The position numbers and the translations under genes are program-made. Of a stretch of 64,000 nt of DNA, positions 10,045 through 24,120 are shown piece by piece (position 1 is the first letter of the stretch; every line of letters begins with the position of its first letter). The notes beneath the pieces are model-generated. The model saw only the letters and a list, made by a program, of their open reading frames with translations, did no database searches and had not been told where the DNA came from. Source of the stretch: Diphasiastrum complanatum (Eukaryota > Streptophyta > Lycopodiopsida > Lycopodiales > Lycopodiaceae); the NCBI GenBank assembly GCA_029204225.1, contig CM055105.1, positions 17,431,353 to 17,495,352 on the forward strand, written 5' to 3'.

Positions 10045-12110
10045 CGCTGCCTTCAAAGAGACTGCTGAAACGTGACCATGGACTAATAAAAGCCACTATT
10101 GCCAAAAAAAAAAAAAAAAAAAAAAGCACAAAGGGTGGTTTATTTTTCACTTTATTTTTTCTCTCTAAATTTTTTTTTCCATGCACTTTCCGGCAATTGA
10201 AATTAAAGAAATTAAAAGGTGCATGTAAGAAAATTTATGGTAAAAATTTGTCCCACGAGATTCTCTTATAAGAGATTCCATAGTTTCATGTGTTACATAG
10301 CTACAAATGATATTATGCTGGAGCAATGCCATCTTTATCTCATGTCCACAACATTCATATCATGCGTATAGAAGTTTGTTATGCCTCATCTCCTAGCCCT
10401 TCTTACTCCATATGTGAGTTGCCATGTGTGTGCTCCCTTTTGTTATATTAACTCTTGCATTATTTAGCTCAATCTATGGTTTCACACGTAACTTACATGA
10501 GGGGAAATTTTGCCTACGTGCCAAATTTCATTGGCTCTGAACACAACGATCTAAACCCATATTATGGCACCTACCATATTTGAAAGTACCTATCAGTTTC
10601 ATGGCCTGCTACGTAGTTTGTATCCTATTGCTACGCTATGTTCTGAAGGGCATGATTTGCTTCACATATAAATCTCGGTAGCAGTCGTCCACACGAGCCT
10701 GTTACAAGGTAAGTAGGTCTTTAGTACCTACCCAGTAAGTAGGTCTTCGTGCCTATTGAGCCACTTTCTACCCACGGTAGCAGGATTATGCATGGCTACC
10801 TAGTACTTACTAATTGCCCATTAAAATAAAGTACTCTCAATGCTCCATTGTGAGACAAACAAGGAGGGGTATCCCAACTTTCACAATTGGAGACCTTTTC
10901 AAGGGACAGGGCCCAAAATTTTGATATCATGAGGGGATGCACCCCTTGGCAACAAGTCTTTCTTAATATAGGCATGCAATTCATATTGCAAGAGGGTTTG
11001 CCATCTCTGCCTGAGGGAAAGATTAAAATATCGGGCCTATAATATTTTTGTGGAGAACCTCTGTCGAACAACCCCTCGTGAGTGCACAACTTACAATGTT
11101 CACCTGACAAGTCAAATCTAGCGTAGAGAAAGGACCTGCCCACGAGATGAATAAATGGAGACAAGCACTTGCTTTCAGTTGTCACCATGTGGTGGCACAT
11201 CAGGTGGAAGGGCCCTTACAATGTATGGACAACTCAAGCCCATGTTCGAAACTAGGGACATTGCACAACATATTGAGTTGGCCAAGATAATTTTAAACAA
11301 ATGGCAAATGACATGCTAAGGATTCAAACTGGCCAATCAACTTGTAGCATCTCATTCACACTTATCACCCGAAGTATGAAAGAGGGGTGGCTCATTGCCC
11401 CACGTCTCACTTGCCAAGGTTAAAAAAAGAAGTGTGAAATTAACCTAAGCCAAGAAAAACAAAGCCCATTGATGGACAACATCCATGTGGTTCAAATGTC
11501 AAACATCATCTCTAAAATTGTTGACTCACAACCATTGTAAGCTTATTCCAGTACAAGCAAGAATGCATCTCTCCGAACATGGCATGGATTACAATATGAT
11601 AAAGAAGATGCCAACGAAATGATAAACAAATAGCCCATTAGTATGTTCTTTTCTCTTGTATGTACTCATATTTTTACGGATTTGAGTTGAAACCCTAATT
11701 TCGTGAGAGGAAAATAATCTTAACTAGCTCATTGCTTATTAATGGAGGACCTTGTTAGGTTTGTTGTGCAACACATGGAATGAGGGAAGACTTGGCTTGG
11801 AATAGAAGTTAAAGGTTATTAAAGAGAAAATGATTTATGTGAAATCTTCTCAAAGGTTGAGGCTAAAACTTTTTTGTATTCTATTGAGTCATAATTCCAT
11901 GGTAAAAGAAGGGTGGCTAAATGCCAACCCACATTGGTGTTTCATGCCAAGTGTGGGCCTCAAAATCAACGGCATCATCGTATCACAATGCATATGCTTT
12001 GCTCACACACTCACTTAAAAGATTAGAGGGATGAAGGTGTGATCAACTCAACTAACATTGACCTCAACCTTTTAGAAAATAGTCTGGTTCACATGTGACC
12101 CCCACTTAAA
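10045..12110. other. NSE3-like gene 5' flank and unrecognised region
   Basis: The first 100 bp contain a 20-bp A tract (10106-10125) and would hold the minus-strand promoter. A short duplication of AAGTAGGTCTT lies at 10711-10750. A 134-codon minus-strand frame at 10796-11200 has Cys-rich stretches but no family motif. The rest to 12110 is AT-rich and unrecognised. Confidence 0.35.
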
Positions 12111-12114
12111 CTCG

Positions 12115-12120
12115 TGGGGG

Positions 12121-12217
<97 letters not shown>

Positions 12218-12248
12218 TGTGTGTGTGTGTGTGTGTGTTGTGTGTTGT
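12115..12248. repeat. Compound GA/GT microsatellite
   Basis: About 100 bp of GA repeats followed by about 30 bp of GT repeats with two small interruptions, preceded by a G tract. Confidence 0.95.
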
Positions 12249-12269
12249 GTAAGTGAGTTGAGAGAGAAA

Positions 12270-12693
<424 letters not shown>

Positions 12694-12827
12694 ATTAAAA
12701 GCTTATATATATATCATGGCGTTTCAAAACCTGAAAAGCTTAAGATGAGTTAATGTGATCTTCAAAATGATAGACATGAAAATCTAAGGCTTTGTTGAGA
12801 TTAGGGTTTTGAAAATGAGAAATAGTG

Positions 12828-14265
<1,438 letters not shown>

Positions 14266-14269
14266 TCTT

Positions 14270-15128
<859 letters not shown>

Positions 15129-15140
15129 TGGTATCAGAGC
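15129..15140 (+). other. Primer-binding site (initiator tRNA-Met type)
   Basis: TGGTATCAGAGC follows directly after the LTR end, the canonical plant Copia primer-binding site. Confidence 0.9.
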
Positions 15141-15317
15141 GTTGATTCTTAAAGGCCTAATATTATCAGAACGAAAACTCTTATACTTGATATCTTTCGC
15201 GATATCAAATTATTCTTCAGTTTGAATCAATTTGTTTCGGTATCAGAGAATTGATTTGCACAACATTGTATCTTTCTCTTAATGACAATCGAATTTTCGA
15301 CAGTCTAAAGTTCCAAA

Positions 15318-16400
15318 TGGATTCTCAAAGTAAAGTCGGTCGTATCGCAGACAAGCTGAATGGATCCAATTATCATTTATGAAAATTTAAGATGAAGACC
15401 TTGCTAATCGCCAACGAGCTGTGGGATGTTGTTACAGGTATCAAAGTGGAGCCTGAAGACGACACAGTCGACTCAAAAAGGAAATCAAAGGATGGTAAAG
15501 CTTTCGCGCTTATTATCCTCAATATATCATATACTCAAATTGGCCACATAGCTGAAGCCAAAACTTTGAAAGAAGTTTGAGACATCCTTAGCTCACTATA
15601 TGATGTGAGAGATGTAATTACCAAGTTACATCTTCGAAGGAAATTCTTCACACTCAAGATGTCGAACAATGATTCTCTTCATAATCATATTAACCAGTTT
15701 AAGAATCTCTTGCAACAAATGGCCGTTGTCGGATCAGTCATAGACGATCAAGACGTAATTATGACATTGCTTTCAAGCCTGCCCTCTACAAATGATCATC
15801 ACGACACACTCAGATTTAACTCTTACCAGAGTTATCACTATGTTGCTGCAAGAAGATAATCGAATAAGTCAAGACACTCGTCTACTTCTTCATCTCATGC
15901 TCTATATGTCAACAAGGGCTCAAAACGACAGAAGCAGAAAAGCTCTAAGTAGTCTGCATCAAATCAGAAACAAACTCAAAGTCAAGAACAATCATCGAAT
16001 CCAAATTCATCAAAGAAGAAGATGTTTTGCAAGTATTGCAAGCGCAATAACCATGAGATCCAAAATCGCTGAATTCTCAAAGCAAAGAATGCAGCCAAGC
16101 AACCGGATCAACAAGCAAATACAATTACAACATCTCCTGAAGTCAAAATGGACGAAGGCGCTTTTATGGTCAAAGACAAATACGCGAATTTGGATGACTC
16201 GTGGTTTCTGGATTCTGGAGCTACACAACATATGACCAATCATCGCGAGATTTTTCATTCCTATATGCCTTACAGCACAAAGAAGTATGTTCATCTTGGT
16301 GAGATAGTATTTACACTATCGAAGGTGAAGGTAAAAGGTCTGTTTGATGCTGTTCATTTAGATATATGTGGACCTATAAATGGGCTTTCAAGGAATTTTT
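15318..16400 (+). pseudogene. Copia gag and protease start, disrupted
   Basis: From an ATG at 15318 (MDSQSKVGRIADKLNGSNY) the frame encodes a Copia gag of the UBN2 type: KTLLIANELWDVVTG, DGKAFALIILNISYTQIGH, LHLRRKFFTLKMSN and a Lys/Gln-rich nucleocapsid region with a CKYCKRNNH half-knuckle. It ends with WFLDSGATQHMTNH, the retropepsin active site, at about 16200. At least three in-frame TGA codons replace expected Trp or Cys codons (after NYHL, after TLKEV, and in the knuckle), and there is a frameshift near 15830. The similarity ends near 16400, so integrase, reverse transcriptase, RNase H and the 3' LTR are missing. Confidence 0.85.
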
Positions 16401-18160
16401 AGCTATTGTTGACAGTAAACCATGGTTGCTTGATAATTATTTGATGTTTTCTCCCATTTCCATTGATATGTGAATTATACTTGGGGACTTGAACTAGATA
16501 CATGAAATATTAAAGAAGAGACACAAATTTGGACAATTAATAAGTGGTACTTGTTTTTTTTGACATTGAATCGGTTTCAACCTTCTTGTTGCCTTTCTCC
16601 TTATGGTATTTTCACTCACATAAAAATGTGGCAAGGAGAACATTAGGATAAGTCAAAGAGATCTATGGATGAAGTTTGAAATTTCTTAGACCTTATATCA
16701 AATGCAATGTGACATGAGGTTTCTTTTGTTATAAATCACATTGATGTTTTATCAAGCCTCTACCATGTTTATTTCATAGAATTTATTTTACAAGGGATCA
16801 AAGAGAGTATTATTAACCCTAATTTGCATCTCTTTGTGAATGTCAATGGAAAAGGACTTGCTTTTACTGAAAGGGCCTTGAAACCTCCCTCTAGTTTTAG
16901 AACTTACGGTGATAATAAAAGGGTGAAAATCATTCTTTTTAGGGATAGGCTGTCCTTTAGAGGAAATATCAGGGACAAAGCTGAGAAATTCAAAAGGTAA
17001 GTTGCACACGTTTATTTCTTCTTCTTAGCAATCTTTAATCTCGCAATTTACCAATATTGGTTCTCTTGCAAAAAACCTTGTTAAGTGGTCGTGATTGGAC
17101 TAAGTCTGCTACTTCACAGACTATTTATTCTTTTGATGCAGACAATAATTTTTCCATTTCTAGGCTTTTATATGATAATTGATAATGTTTAAAGAAATTG
17201 AAGAAGGAATCTCTAAGTTGCAATCCATGAATGTTTTACCACATAGGAGAAGACATCTATGTACTACAAGGAAGTATACACTTTTTTTCTTTCACATGTT
17301 GTTTATAAATAATATATGAAGTACTTTCAAAGTTAGATATCTACTTTTCAAATTTGTTGTTTCTCAATGCATCACCAATTGGACAGGGAAATTATGGGAT
17401 TTTATCCAATTTGGATGGAGATTTATTGATAACTTGCTCTTTATGATATATAAACCAAGGCAGACCTCTTGTTATTTTAATATTGAAAAAAGACCTTTCT
17501 TTTGATCGTATACTAAATACAGGTTAGCTCCATTTATTGTTAACGAATGGAGGCATGTTGTGACTTGTGGCTTGCAACTTGTGATTTGAACATCATTCAG
17601 GGTATAAGGCTAAGAGAGGTTGAAAAAAAAAGGGCTTTAATCATATTCTTACTATAACTTATGTCCCCCAACTTGTAAAAGTATTGAAAGAAGTGCGAAC
17701 CTCCTTTGCTCATCAACTTTTAGTCCTTAGTTACTAGATGAAAATGTTATGACATTCCCCCCTTGAGACATGTGATGAAGGTTGCTATTGCTGGCTTTTA
17801 TAGCATTTATGTGTTGGATCATTTCAATTTAGATGAGAAAAAAGGCTGGTTATTAGATAAATTTCTTATATGGCCTAGATAAAGTGCTTTACAACCAAAT
17901 ATTATTTGTTAAGGTCTTATTAGATCTACGGCCTTGAAAAGACTAATGGTACTAATTTTGTAAGGTTGTCTAGTTCATCATCTGAAATTACCTTCATGCT
18001 CTTGAAAACCTTAAAAGAATTACTTGGAGAAGTACCACATGAATACACTCATATTCCTTGTCTAGTAGGTACTTAAACACACAAGAGTTCCTTTAGATGG
18101 CTTAGTAATGCTCATATAGTATCTCTCACACTTATTACCACATACATCTTGTCTACATGC
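16401..18160. other. Unrecognised AT-rich region between two Copia fragments
   Basis: No motif-bearing frame longer than about 70 codons is found on either strand. It separates the truncated Copia gag from the truncated 5' LTR of Copia-1. Confidence 0.4.
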
Positions 18161-18383
18161 TTTTTGATCCACACGTGTGAAATACAGTAGCTTGCTGGTT
18201 TTGTACGGACAGCAACAGTACATAATCATTTCATTCAAGTTTGATCAAGTTCTATTAGTGTTTGCATCTCAAATTGTGTGTAGATGCTGATTTTTCTACA
18301 TTGGTGAAATTGGTAGTGTATTTCTCTTTTTAACCAAAGATCATTCAAGTAGATTGGATCTTAAGGATCTGAAATCTTTCACA
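18161..18383 (+). repeat. Copia-1 5' LTR, last 223 bp only
   Basis: The sequence matches the last 223 bp of the 3' LTR (23535-23757) with few changes and ends in TCTTTCACA. The first 428 bp are absent; sequence left of 18161 has no LTR similarity. Confidence 0.9.
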
Positions 18384-18395
18384 TGGTATCAGAGC
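18384..18395 (+). other. Copia-1 primer-binding site
   Basis: TGGTATCAGAGC starts at the base after the LTR, matching the initiator tRNA-Met primer site of plant Copia elements. Confidence 0.9.
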
Positions 18396-18984
18396 TTATG
18401 TTTCAGGTTATGAAGGAGGAAATCAGATCTATCAATGATTTGGTGAAGATATCAAGTCTAGAGCATGCTAGAGAGGATTCTACACCAAAATCGGATTTTT
18501 TTGCTTTTGTAAATTGGATCTTTTGTAGATCAAAACACTAAATAGGTCAATATACTTGTTCAATTCCGTTTTTTGAATTCACATGCTGGATTTGGCCAAT
18601 TTTTGGATCATTGGTTCAGCCTAAGTGGTGGCTTATAGATTGCATATCAAATTTTCAGCATTTGTATGTAGATTTGGAATAGTCAATTTTTTGTGATTTT
18701 GTCAAAACCCTAATTTTAATTGGATCTCTAGATAGTGAGGTTGTTGGACTTCATTTGAGTGTGTTTCAATCTTAGGAAGTGGAAAAAGTCATTAGATTGA
18801 GGATAGATCATAGGTTGATCAAGATTCCATGATTCTATGTGTTGATTTGCTTGGATAAGTGCTAGAAGAGAATTTGTGAGATAGTTTCAAATCTTGGTGA
18901 TTTCTTTTGAAAGCATTTGTTGTTGTTCAAAGGAGTGCTTTGTGCATTGAAGCAGGTTGAAAGAGAAGATCAGGTCATTGCTAC

Positions 18985-20112
18985 ATGGCAACCTCAATTG
19001 GAGTCATGTTGGAAGCCAATGATAGGCTTACCTCAAGTAACTATTCATTATGGAAAGTGAGGATGGAGTCACTTCTTGAGATGAATGATGTTTTGGATAT
19101 TGTTGTAGGTTTGGAGGAGAGACCAGCAATACAACAAGATCAATTGAGGTATGACAAGAGGGCCAAGAAGGCTCTACACATGATAAAGATGAATGTTACC
19201 AATGAACTTCTCAAGGAAGTTGATAAGTGCACATCATCTTTGGAAGCTTGGAATTCATTGAAGAAGCTTTATGAATCCAAGTCTACTTCTAGAGTGTTGA
19301 CTCTAAGAAGGCAAATCTTTTCTTGTTTGCAAAAGAATGAAGAAAGTCCAAGTACTTTTGTTTTGAGAATGAAAGCATTGAATGATGAGTTAGCTTGCAT
19401 AGATGAAAGCATTAAGGAAGGAGAACTTATTCAAGTGATTCTTAATGGCTTGTTGGATGCTCATGCTAACATTGTTCAAAGTATTGCTATTCAAAATACT
19501 TTGCCAAGTTTTATGGATCTTCAAGAGATCTTGATCAATGAGGAATATAGGCTTCAAGCAAGAGGTGGATCTACATCGACACTTCAAGAGGATGCTATGT
19601 TCACAAAGGGCAAATTCAAGGGCAAAACCAAAAGCAAGTGGTCTAAAGGGCAAGATCAAGTGGATGCTTCTTCAAGTGGCAAAAAGGAGGATAGATCAAA
19701 GCTCAAGTGCTTCTATTGTGGCATCAAAGGACACTTTGCAAGTGAGTGCTACAAGAAGAAGAGAGATCAAGGAGACAAGCAAGGTAATCTTACTCTTGAT
19801 GAGGATGGTTTGGATGTGCAAGATGCAAATGATGATGCTTTTGTGATGTCTTCATGTATGCTTGCTAATGATGGAGATCTAGATCCTTGGTGGATTGATA
19901 GTGGAGCAAGTTCACACATGACCTTTCACAAAGAGTACTTCACTTCTTTGTTGGCATATGGAGATGGCAAGAGGGTGATCTACACAGCCAATTATGGTGA
20001 GTGTGCAATCAAAGGGATTGGCACAATTCCTATTTTCTCTCTACAAATAGGAATGTTCATTTGGAGGATGTCTTGTTTATTCCATCTATTACCAAGAATT
20101 TGCTTAGTGTGA
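18985..20112 (+). pseudogene. Copia-1 gag and protease
   Basis: The 375-codon frame starts at ATG 18985. Residues 1 to about 200 form the UBN2-type gag (NYSLWKVRMESLLE, FVLRMKALNDEL), followed by a basic stretch and a zinc knuckle CFYCGIKGHFASEC at about residue 242. The retropepsin begins at about residue 300 with WWIDSGASSHMTFH. A one-base change near 20035 shifts the frame, so the last 20 residues are not Copia; the true continuation lies in the next frame from 20036 on. In an active element this and the next frame would be one polyprotein. Confidence 0.9.
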
Positions 20113-21443
20113 GTCAAATGCTAAGTAAGAGCCTCAAGGTGGAGTTTGATGGAGATGCTTGTTTGATCAAAAGGAAGGATGTCTTGATTGGAAAAGGTAA
20201 AAGACAAGGGAAGCTGTTCAAACTTGATACTTGTGTTATTGCTAACCAAGTTGGATGTGTTGCAAGGGAGCAGATTTCTATTCAAGAGGTTTGGCACAAA
20301 ATGATGGGACACCTCAACTTCAAGTCGTTGGAGGTAATGGCAAGGACGAAGGTTGTGATTGGTCTTCCAAGTTCCTTAAGTAATGACAAGCATGTTTGTG
20401 AGTCTTGTGCTTTGTCTAAGTCACATAGACTACCTTATACTAGATCTATTTCTAGATCTACAAAGCCTTTTCAACTTGTACATTCGGATATTCATGGATT
20501 TACTACAATTAGCAATAGTGGAGCTAAGATGTATGTAACATTCATTGATGATTTTAGTAGATTTTGTTGGATCTATCTACTAAAGAGCAAGGATGAAGTG
20601 TATGATGTATTTGTCAAGTTCAAGAATGCAAGGGAGAACCAATTCTCCACAAAGATCAAGTGCTTGAGAGGTGACAATGGTGGTGAGTACATATCTAACA
20701 AGTTCAAGGCCTTTTGTGATGAGCATGGGACCAAGAGGGAGTATACAACATCAAGGACCCCACAACAAAATGGAGTGGCTGAAAGGAAGAATAGAACTTT
20801 ATGTGAAAGTGCTAAAGCTATGAGGTTAAGTGCTACTCTTGACAAACCATTTTGGGATCAAGCTTTGTTGTGTGCCAATTTCTTGTGCAATAGGTGGCCG
20901 AGTGCTATTTTGGATGGAAGGACACCTTTTGAGATGCTATTCAAGAGGAGGCCGAGTGTCAACTTTCTAAGAACCTCTGGATGCACATGCTATGTCAACA
21001 TTACTCTTGATGATAGGACCAAGGAGGATCCATCTTCAAGAAGAGGTATTTTTGTTGGATATAGTGAGGTGAGTAAAGCCTACAAGGTTTACATTCCTTC
21101 TACTAACAAAGTGATTGTTGGTAGAGATGTCATTTTTTATGAGGGAAACATTCCAAAGGTGTCTTCAAGCATGATTGATGGTAAAGTAGATGAATCTAAC
21201 ATTCTTGATGTTGATGAGAAGGATCCTACTTTGGATGGTGGTGATGATGGACCTTCATCAAGTCAAAAGCCAAGGAGAACATCAAGAGAAAGACAAGTAC
21301 CTTCAAGGCTCATATATGATCAAAAGGGCAAGCAAGTAGTTTCTGGAAATTATGTTGCTTTCCTAACCTCTTTGGATGAGCCTACAAGTGTAGATCAAGC
21401 AAGGAAAGAAGAGGAGTGGATCCAACCAATGGATCTTGAGTAA
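20036..21443 (+). pseudogene. Copia-1 integrase region
   Basis: After the frameshift the frame carries the rest of the protease (LEDVLFIPSITKNLLSV), the GAG-pre-integrase zinc-binding segment (WHKMMGHLNFKSL with CESC), and an integrase core with all three acidic motifs: HSDIHG, RGDNGGEY and NGVAERKNRTL. The C-terminal part has VGYSEVSKAYKVYIPSTNK. It ends in a hinge (VDQARKEEEWIQPMDLE), which in normal Copia elements leads straight into reverse transcriptase. A TAA at 21441 ends it here where Copia-2 has a TAT codon. Confidence 0.9.
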
Positions 21444-21452
21444 AGATCTCTT

Positions 21453-22370
21453 ATGAAGAGTGGAACATCTTTTGGAGGATCTTCTTGTGTACATGGAGCT
21501 ATGCAAGTGGATGGATGTTTTATTGCTGTAAAATCAAGTAATGGATCTAGAGAACAAAGTTTGTTCAATGACTTTGATGGTCAAGTTGAAGATCAAGAGG
21601 TTGATCTCAAAGCGCTTCAACTAGTCAAAAGGGAAGTTGGCAATTTGGAGCTAGTCAAGAGCATCAAAGGAGAGGTAATTGGCAAAGGTGTTATGGATAT
21701 GTTTTTACAGCATATTGAAGGCTCAAGTAAGGTCAAAGGAGCAGCAAGGAAGTGTTGTTCAAGTTTACTTTACTTGTTCTATCTCATGTTTGAGCAATTT
21801 CATGTGGATGTGTGCAAATTGTCAAGATATGGTAAAACTAGCTACATCGTTGAGCATTGTTTTGATGTTGGATTTGTACTAGCATTCTTGGCTGATTTTG
21901 CTAATGGAAATGAAGCTATTGGAGGTTCATTATGTCACTCATCCATGGCTAAGTTCTCAAGTGTTGAGCTACTTGGTGCCAACACTTGGAGATTGTCAAT
22001 TTTTGGTGAATTCATGGTCATTTTCTTGTGTCAAGTAGATCTTGAAGATGGACTAGTGCAAACTACTTGGTTTATGGAGTCATGTGGTGCTGGATTTGCA
22101 TCATTTATGTACTCACCTACTCATGGATTTCCAAGGTTTGATGGTTTCTTGTGGCAAGATGAAGATGGAGGCTCATTCGTGGTGGATACAAGGCAACAAA
22201 GGACAAAGGAGGAGGAGACATGCAAGCAAAAGTTGATCACTCACATTTATTGTTTGTTTGCTGTATTTTTCCAGAGAGTTCATAGTTGGAAGCATGGTGA
22301 AATCATTTCATTTACATTCTATTTGATTCTTCATGTTCTAGTCACATTTTTACATGTAAAATTGATGTAA
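21453..22370 (+). other. Novel 305-codon frame replacing reverse transcriptase in Copia-1
   Basis: The frame begins immediately after the pol hinge (MKSGTSFGGSSCVHGAMQVD) and has no reverse transcriptase motif: the palm motifs with YVDD and the GCKWVFK start are absent. The N-terminal third is acidic and hydrophilic (VEDQEVDLKALQLVK), followed by hydrophobic segments (SSLLYLFYLMFEQF, FDVGFVLAFLADFA, YCLFAVFFQ, FTFYLILHVLVTFLHV) that could be membrane-spanning or chance translation of T-rich DNA. The first 160 codons have a close counterpart in Copia-2 at 60487-60970, in frame with integrase there. I do not recognise a family; it may be captured host or foreign sequence, coding or not. Confidence 0.6.
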
Positions 22371-22527
22371 GAAATAGTGAAGCATCCCAAGTGGACACTA
22401 TTCTCTATATCAATTATGGTTGTTTCTATTTTGAGCATTACATGATCATTGAAATGAGATCTATTCTTAGAAAGAAGATCATTCTTATGATGGATCAAAA
22501 TTCTATTGGCAAAAACTATGCTAGGAG

Positions 22528-23106
22528 CATTGGAAGCTAGGAAAGCGAGTTTTGAGGTACATCATTGGAACTCGAGATTTTGGCATATTGTATGAGGGAT
22601 CATCACCTAATATTTTTGGATTTTCAGATTCGGACTATGCTGGAGATGTAATGGATAGGAATCCATTAGTTCTTATTGTATTTTCATAGGTGATGGAGCT
22701 ATATCATGGATGTCAAAGAAACAAGCCACTATCTCATTGTCATCTAGTGAGGCCGAGTACAAAGCTCTTACACATTGCACAAAGGAGATGGTATGGATCA
22801 AGAGGATGATCAAGGATCTTCACTTGCTGGATTTTTCAGAGAGCCCAATCATCTTTTGTGACAATCAATCAGCCCAAAGAATGGCATCCAATCCTATCTT
22901 TCATGCTAGGAGCAAGCATATTGAGATACAATATCATTTTGTGAGGGAGCGAGTCATTGCAAAGGAGGTGGAGCTTCAACATGTGTCTTCAAGGGAATGT
23001 GTAGCTGATATCTTCACCAAAGCATTGGGAAAAGACTTGTTCATGAAGCATAGGACTTCACTTGGAGTATTATCAAAGTCTATGCTAAAACTAGTTGAAG
23101 AGGGAG
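22528..23106 (+). pseudogene. Copia-1 RNase H remnant and polypurine tract
   Basis: Similarity to Copia pol returns at 22528 with HW and KRVLRYIIGTRDFGILY, then FGFSDSDYAGDV, and after a frame break the RNase H body from 22710: KKQATISLSSSEAEYKAL, FCDNQSAQRMASNPIFH, SKHIEIQYHFVRE and CVADIFTKAL. It ends with GAAGAGGGAG, the polypurine tract, just before the 3' LTR. The whole reverse transcriptase (about 240 codons) between the hinge at 21443 and this point is missing. Confidence 0.9.
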
Positions 23107-23757
23107 TGTGAAAGATTCAACTAGTTTCATCACATTTTGCAATATTTTCATATTTGGCATATTGATGCCAAAACTTGTTTTAGACTTAGAGGTTGACTTT
23201 TCAAAGTTCATTAGTCTAAATTCTATTTGAATAAACACTTTTTTGAAAGTGTGGGAAAGATAGAATGCGAGTTTGAGTAGATTCAATTTGAATAAGTTGG
23301 GTACATTGAATCTAGACCCAAAATTGGTAGGGTTAGCATTTTGGTGAGAAAGCCAAGTGGCCAAATAGGGTTTGGACCTACTATAAAAGGATGTAACTCG
23401 TGGAGAGAGTCATCTTCTCGCTTCTCTATCTCATTTCATGCTTATACATGGTTCTCTCGGGTTCTACTATCCATTGGTGCACTATCTTGGTGATTGCTTG
23501 CAATTCTATGTGTAGAATGATCTATATTTGCTATTTTTTGATCCACACGTGTGAAATACAGTAGCTTGCTGGTTTTGTACAGACAGCAACAGTACATAAT
23601 CATTTCATTCAAGTTTGATCAAGTTCTAGTAGTGTTTGCATCTCAAATTGTGTGTAGATGCTGATTTTTCTACATTGGTGAAATTGGTAGTGTATTTCTC
23701 TTCCTAACCAAAGATCATTCAAATAGATTGGATCTTAAGGATCCAAAATCTTTCACA
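23107..23757 (+). repeat. Copia-1 3' LTR, complete (651 bp)
   Basis: It begins TGTGAAAGATT and ends AATCTTTCACA, an 11-bp inverted terminal repeat with TG...CA ends. A TATA-like box CTATAAAAGG lies at 23381. The length equals the Copia-2 5' LTR. Confidence 0.95.
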
Positions 23758-24120
23758 GCAAGGACATTCATCAATCCATTTCTAAAGAGAACCAATCTGT
23801 TTTATTGAAATGAGGAAATGAACATGAGGAGCAACTCGAGTTGGTCCCTTTTTATAGTAGAGACGAGGACCCTGGCCTTTGAATCATATTGGTCCAGTCT
23901 TGCCTCTCTTTTTATTCAAATTTAAAAAGTGTGAGAACCATCAAAATTGGAGGGAAACCCAACTTTATTCACTAACTTAACATTTAGGCCCTGCGATATT
24001 AGAAGTCCCGCAAAAAGGCCGAAAGTCCTTTATTAACTTTTAACTAATAAATCAAATAACTATGTGATCATCGGGTTGGACTTACACACGCAGGGTTCCA
24101 AATCCCTCTCACTTATTAAC
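23758..24120 (-). repeat. Older LTR-like sequence interrupted by Copia-1
   Basis: The stretch resembles parts of the minus-strand LTR at 50521-51250: AGCAAGGAC near the left end, CCTTTTTATA, and TCATCGGGTTGGACTTA versus TCATTGGGTTGGGCTTA before CACTTATT. It therefore looks like a diverged fragment of the same LTR family into which Copia-1 inserted. Confidence 0.5.

Larger units (their letters stand above)
18161..23757 (+). mobile_element. Copia-1: Ty1/Copia element without reverse transcriptase
   Basis: The element runs from a truncated 5' LTR through primer-binding site, leader, gag, protease and integrase, then a 1.07-kb non-Copia segment in place of reverse transcriptase, a remnant RNase H, a purine-rich tract and a complete 651-bp 3' LTR. 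Its LTR, gag and integrase are close relatives of Copia-2 at 55910-61240. Frame breaks in the polyprotein (near 20035, a TAA at 21441, and breaks around 22690) show that it is not coding-competent. The insertion lies in an older LTR-like sequence continuing at 23758. Confidence 0.9.

Noticed and set aside
9810-10271. Leu/Ser/Pro-rich plus-strand frames opposite NSE3 exon 1
   Set aside because: They are antisense readings of the Ala/Gly/Arg codons of the NSE3 low-complexity head.
10796-11200. 134-codon minus-strand frame
   Set aside because: Long for the AT-rich region and Cys-rich, but there is no recognisable domain, the start is not supported, and it lacks a convincing gene context.
19390-19659. 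Minus-strand frames within Copia-1 and Copia-2
   Set aside because: They recur at the same place in both elements because the coding strand is conserved; they have no motif of their own.
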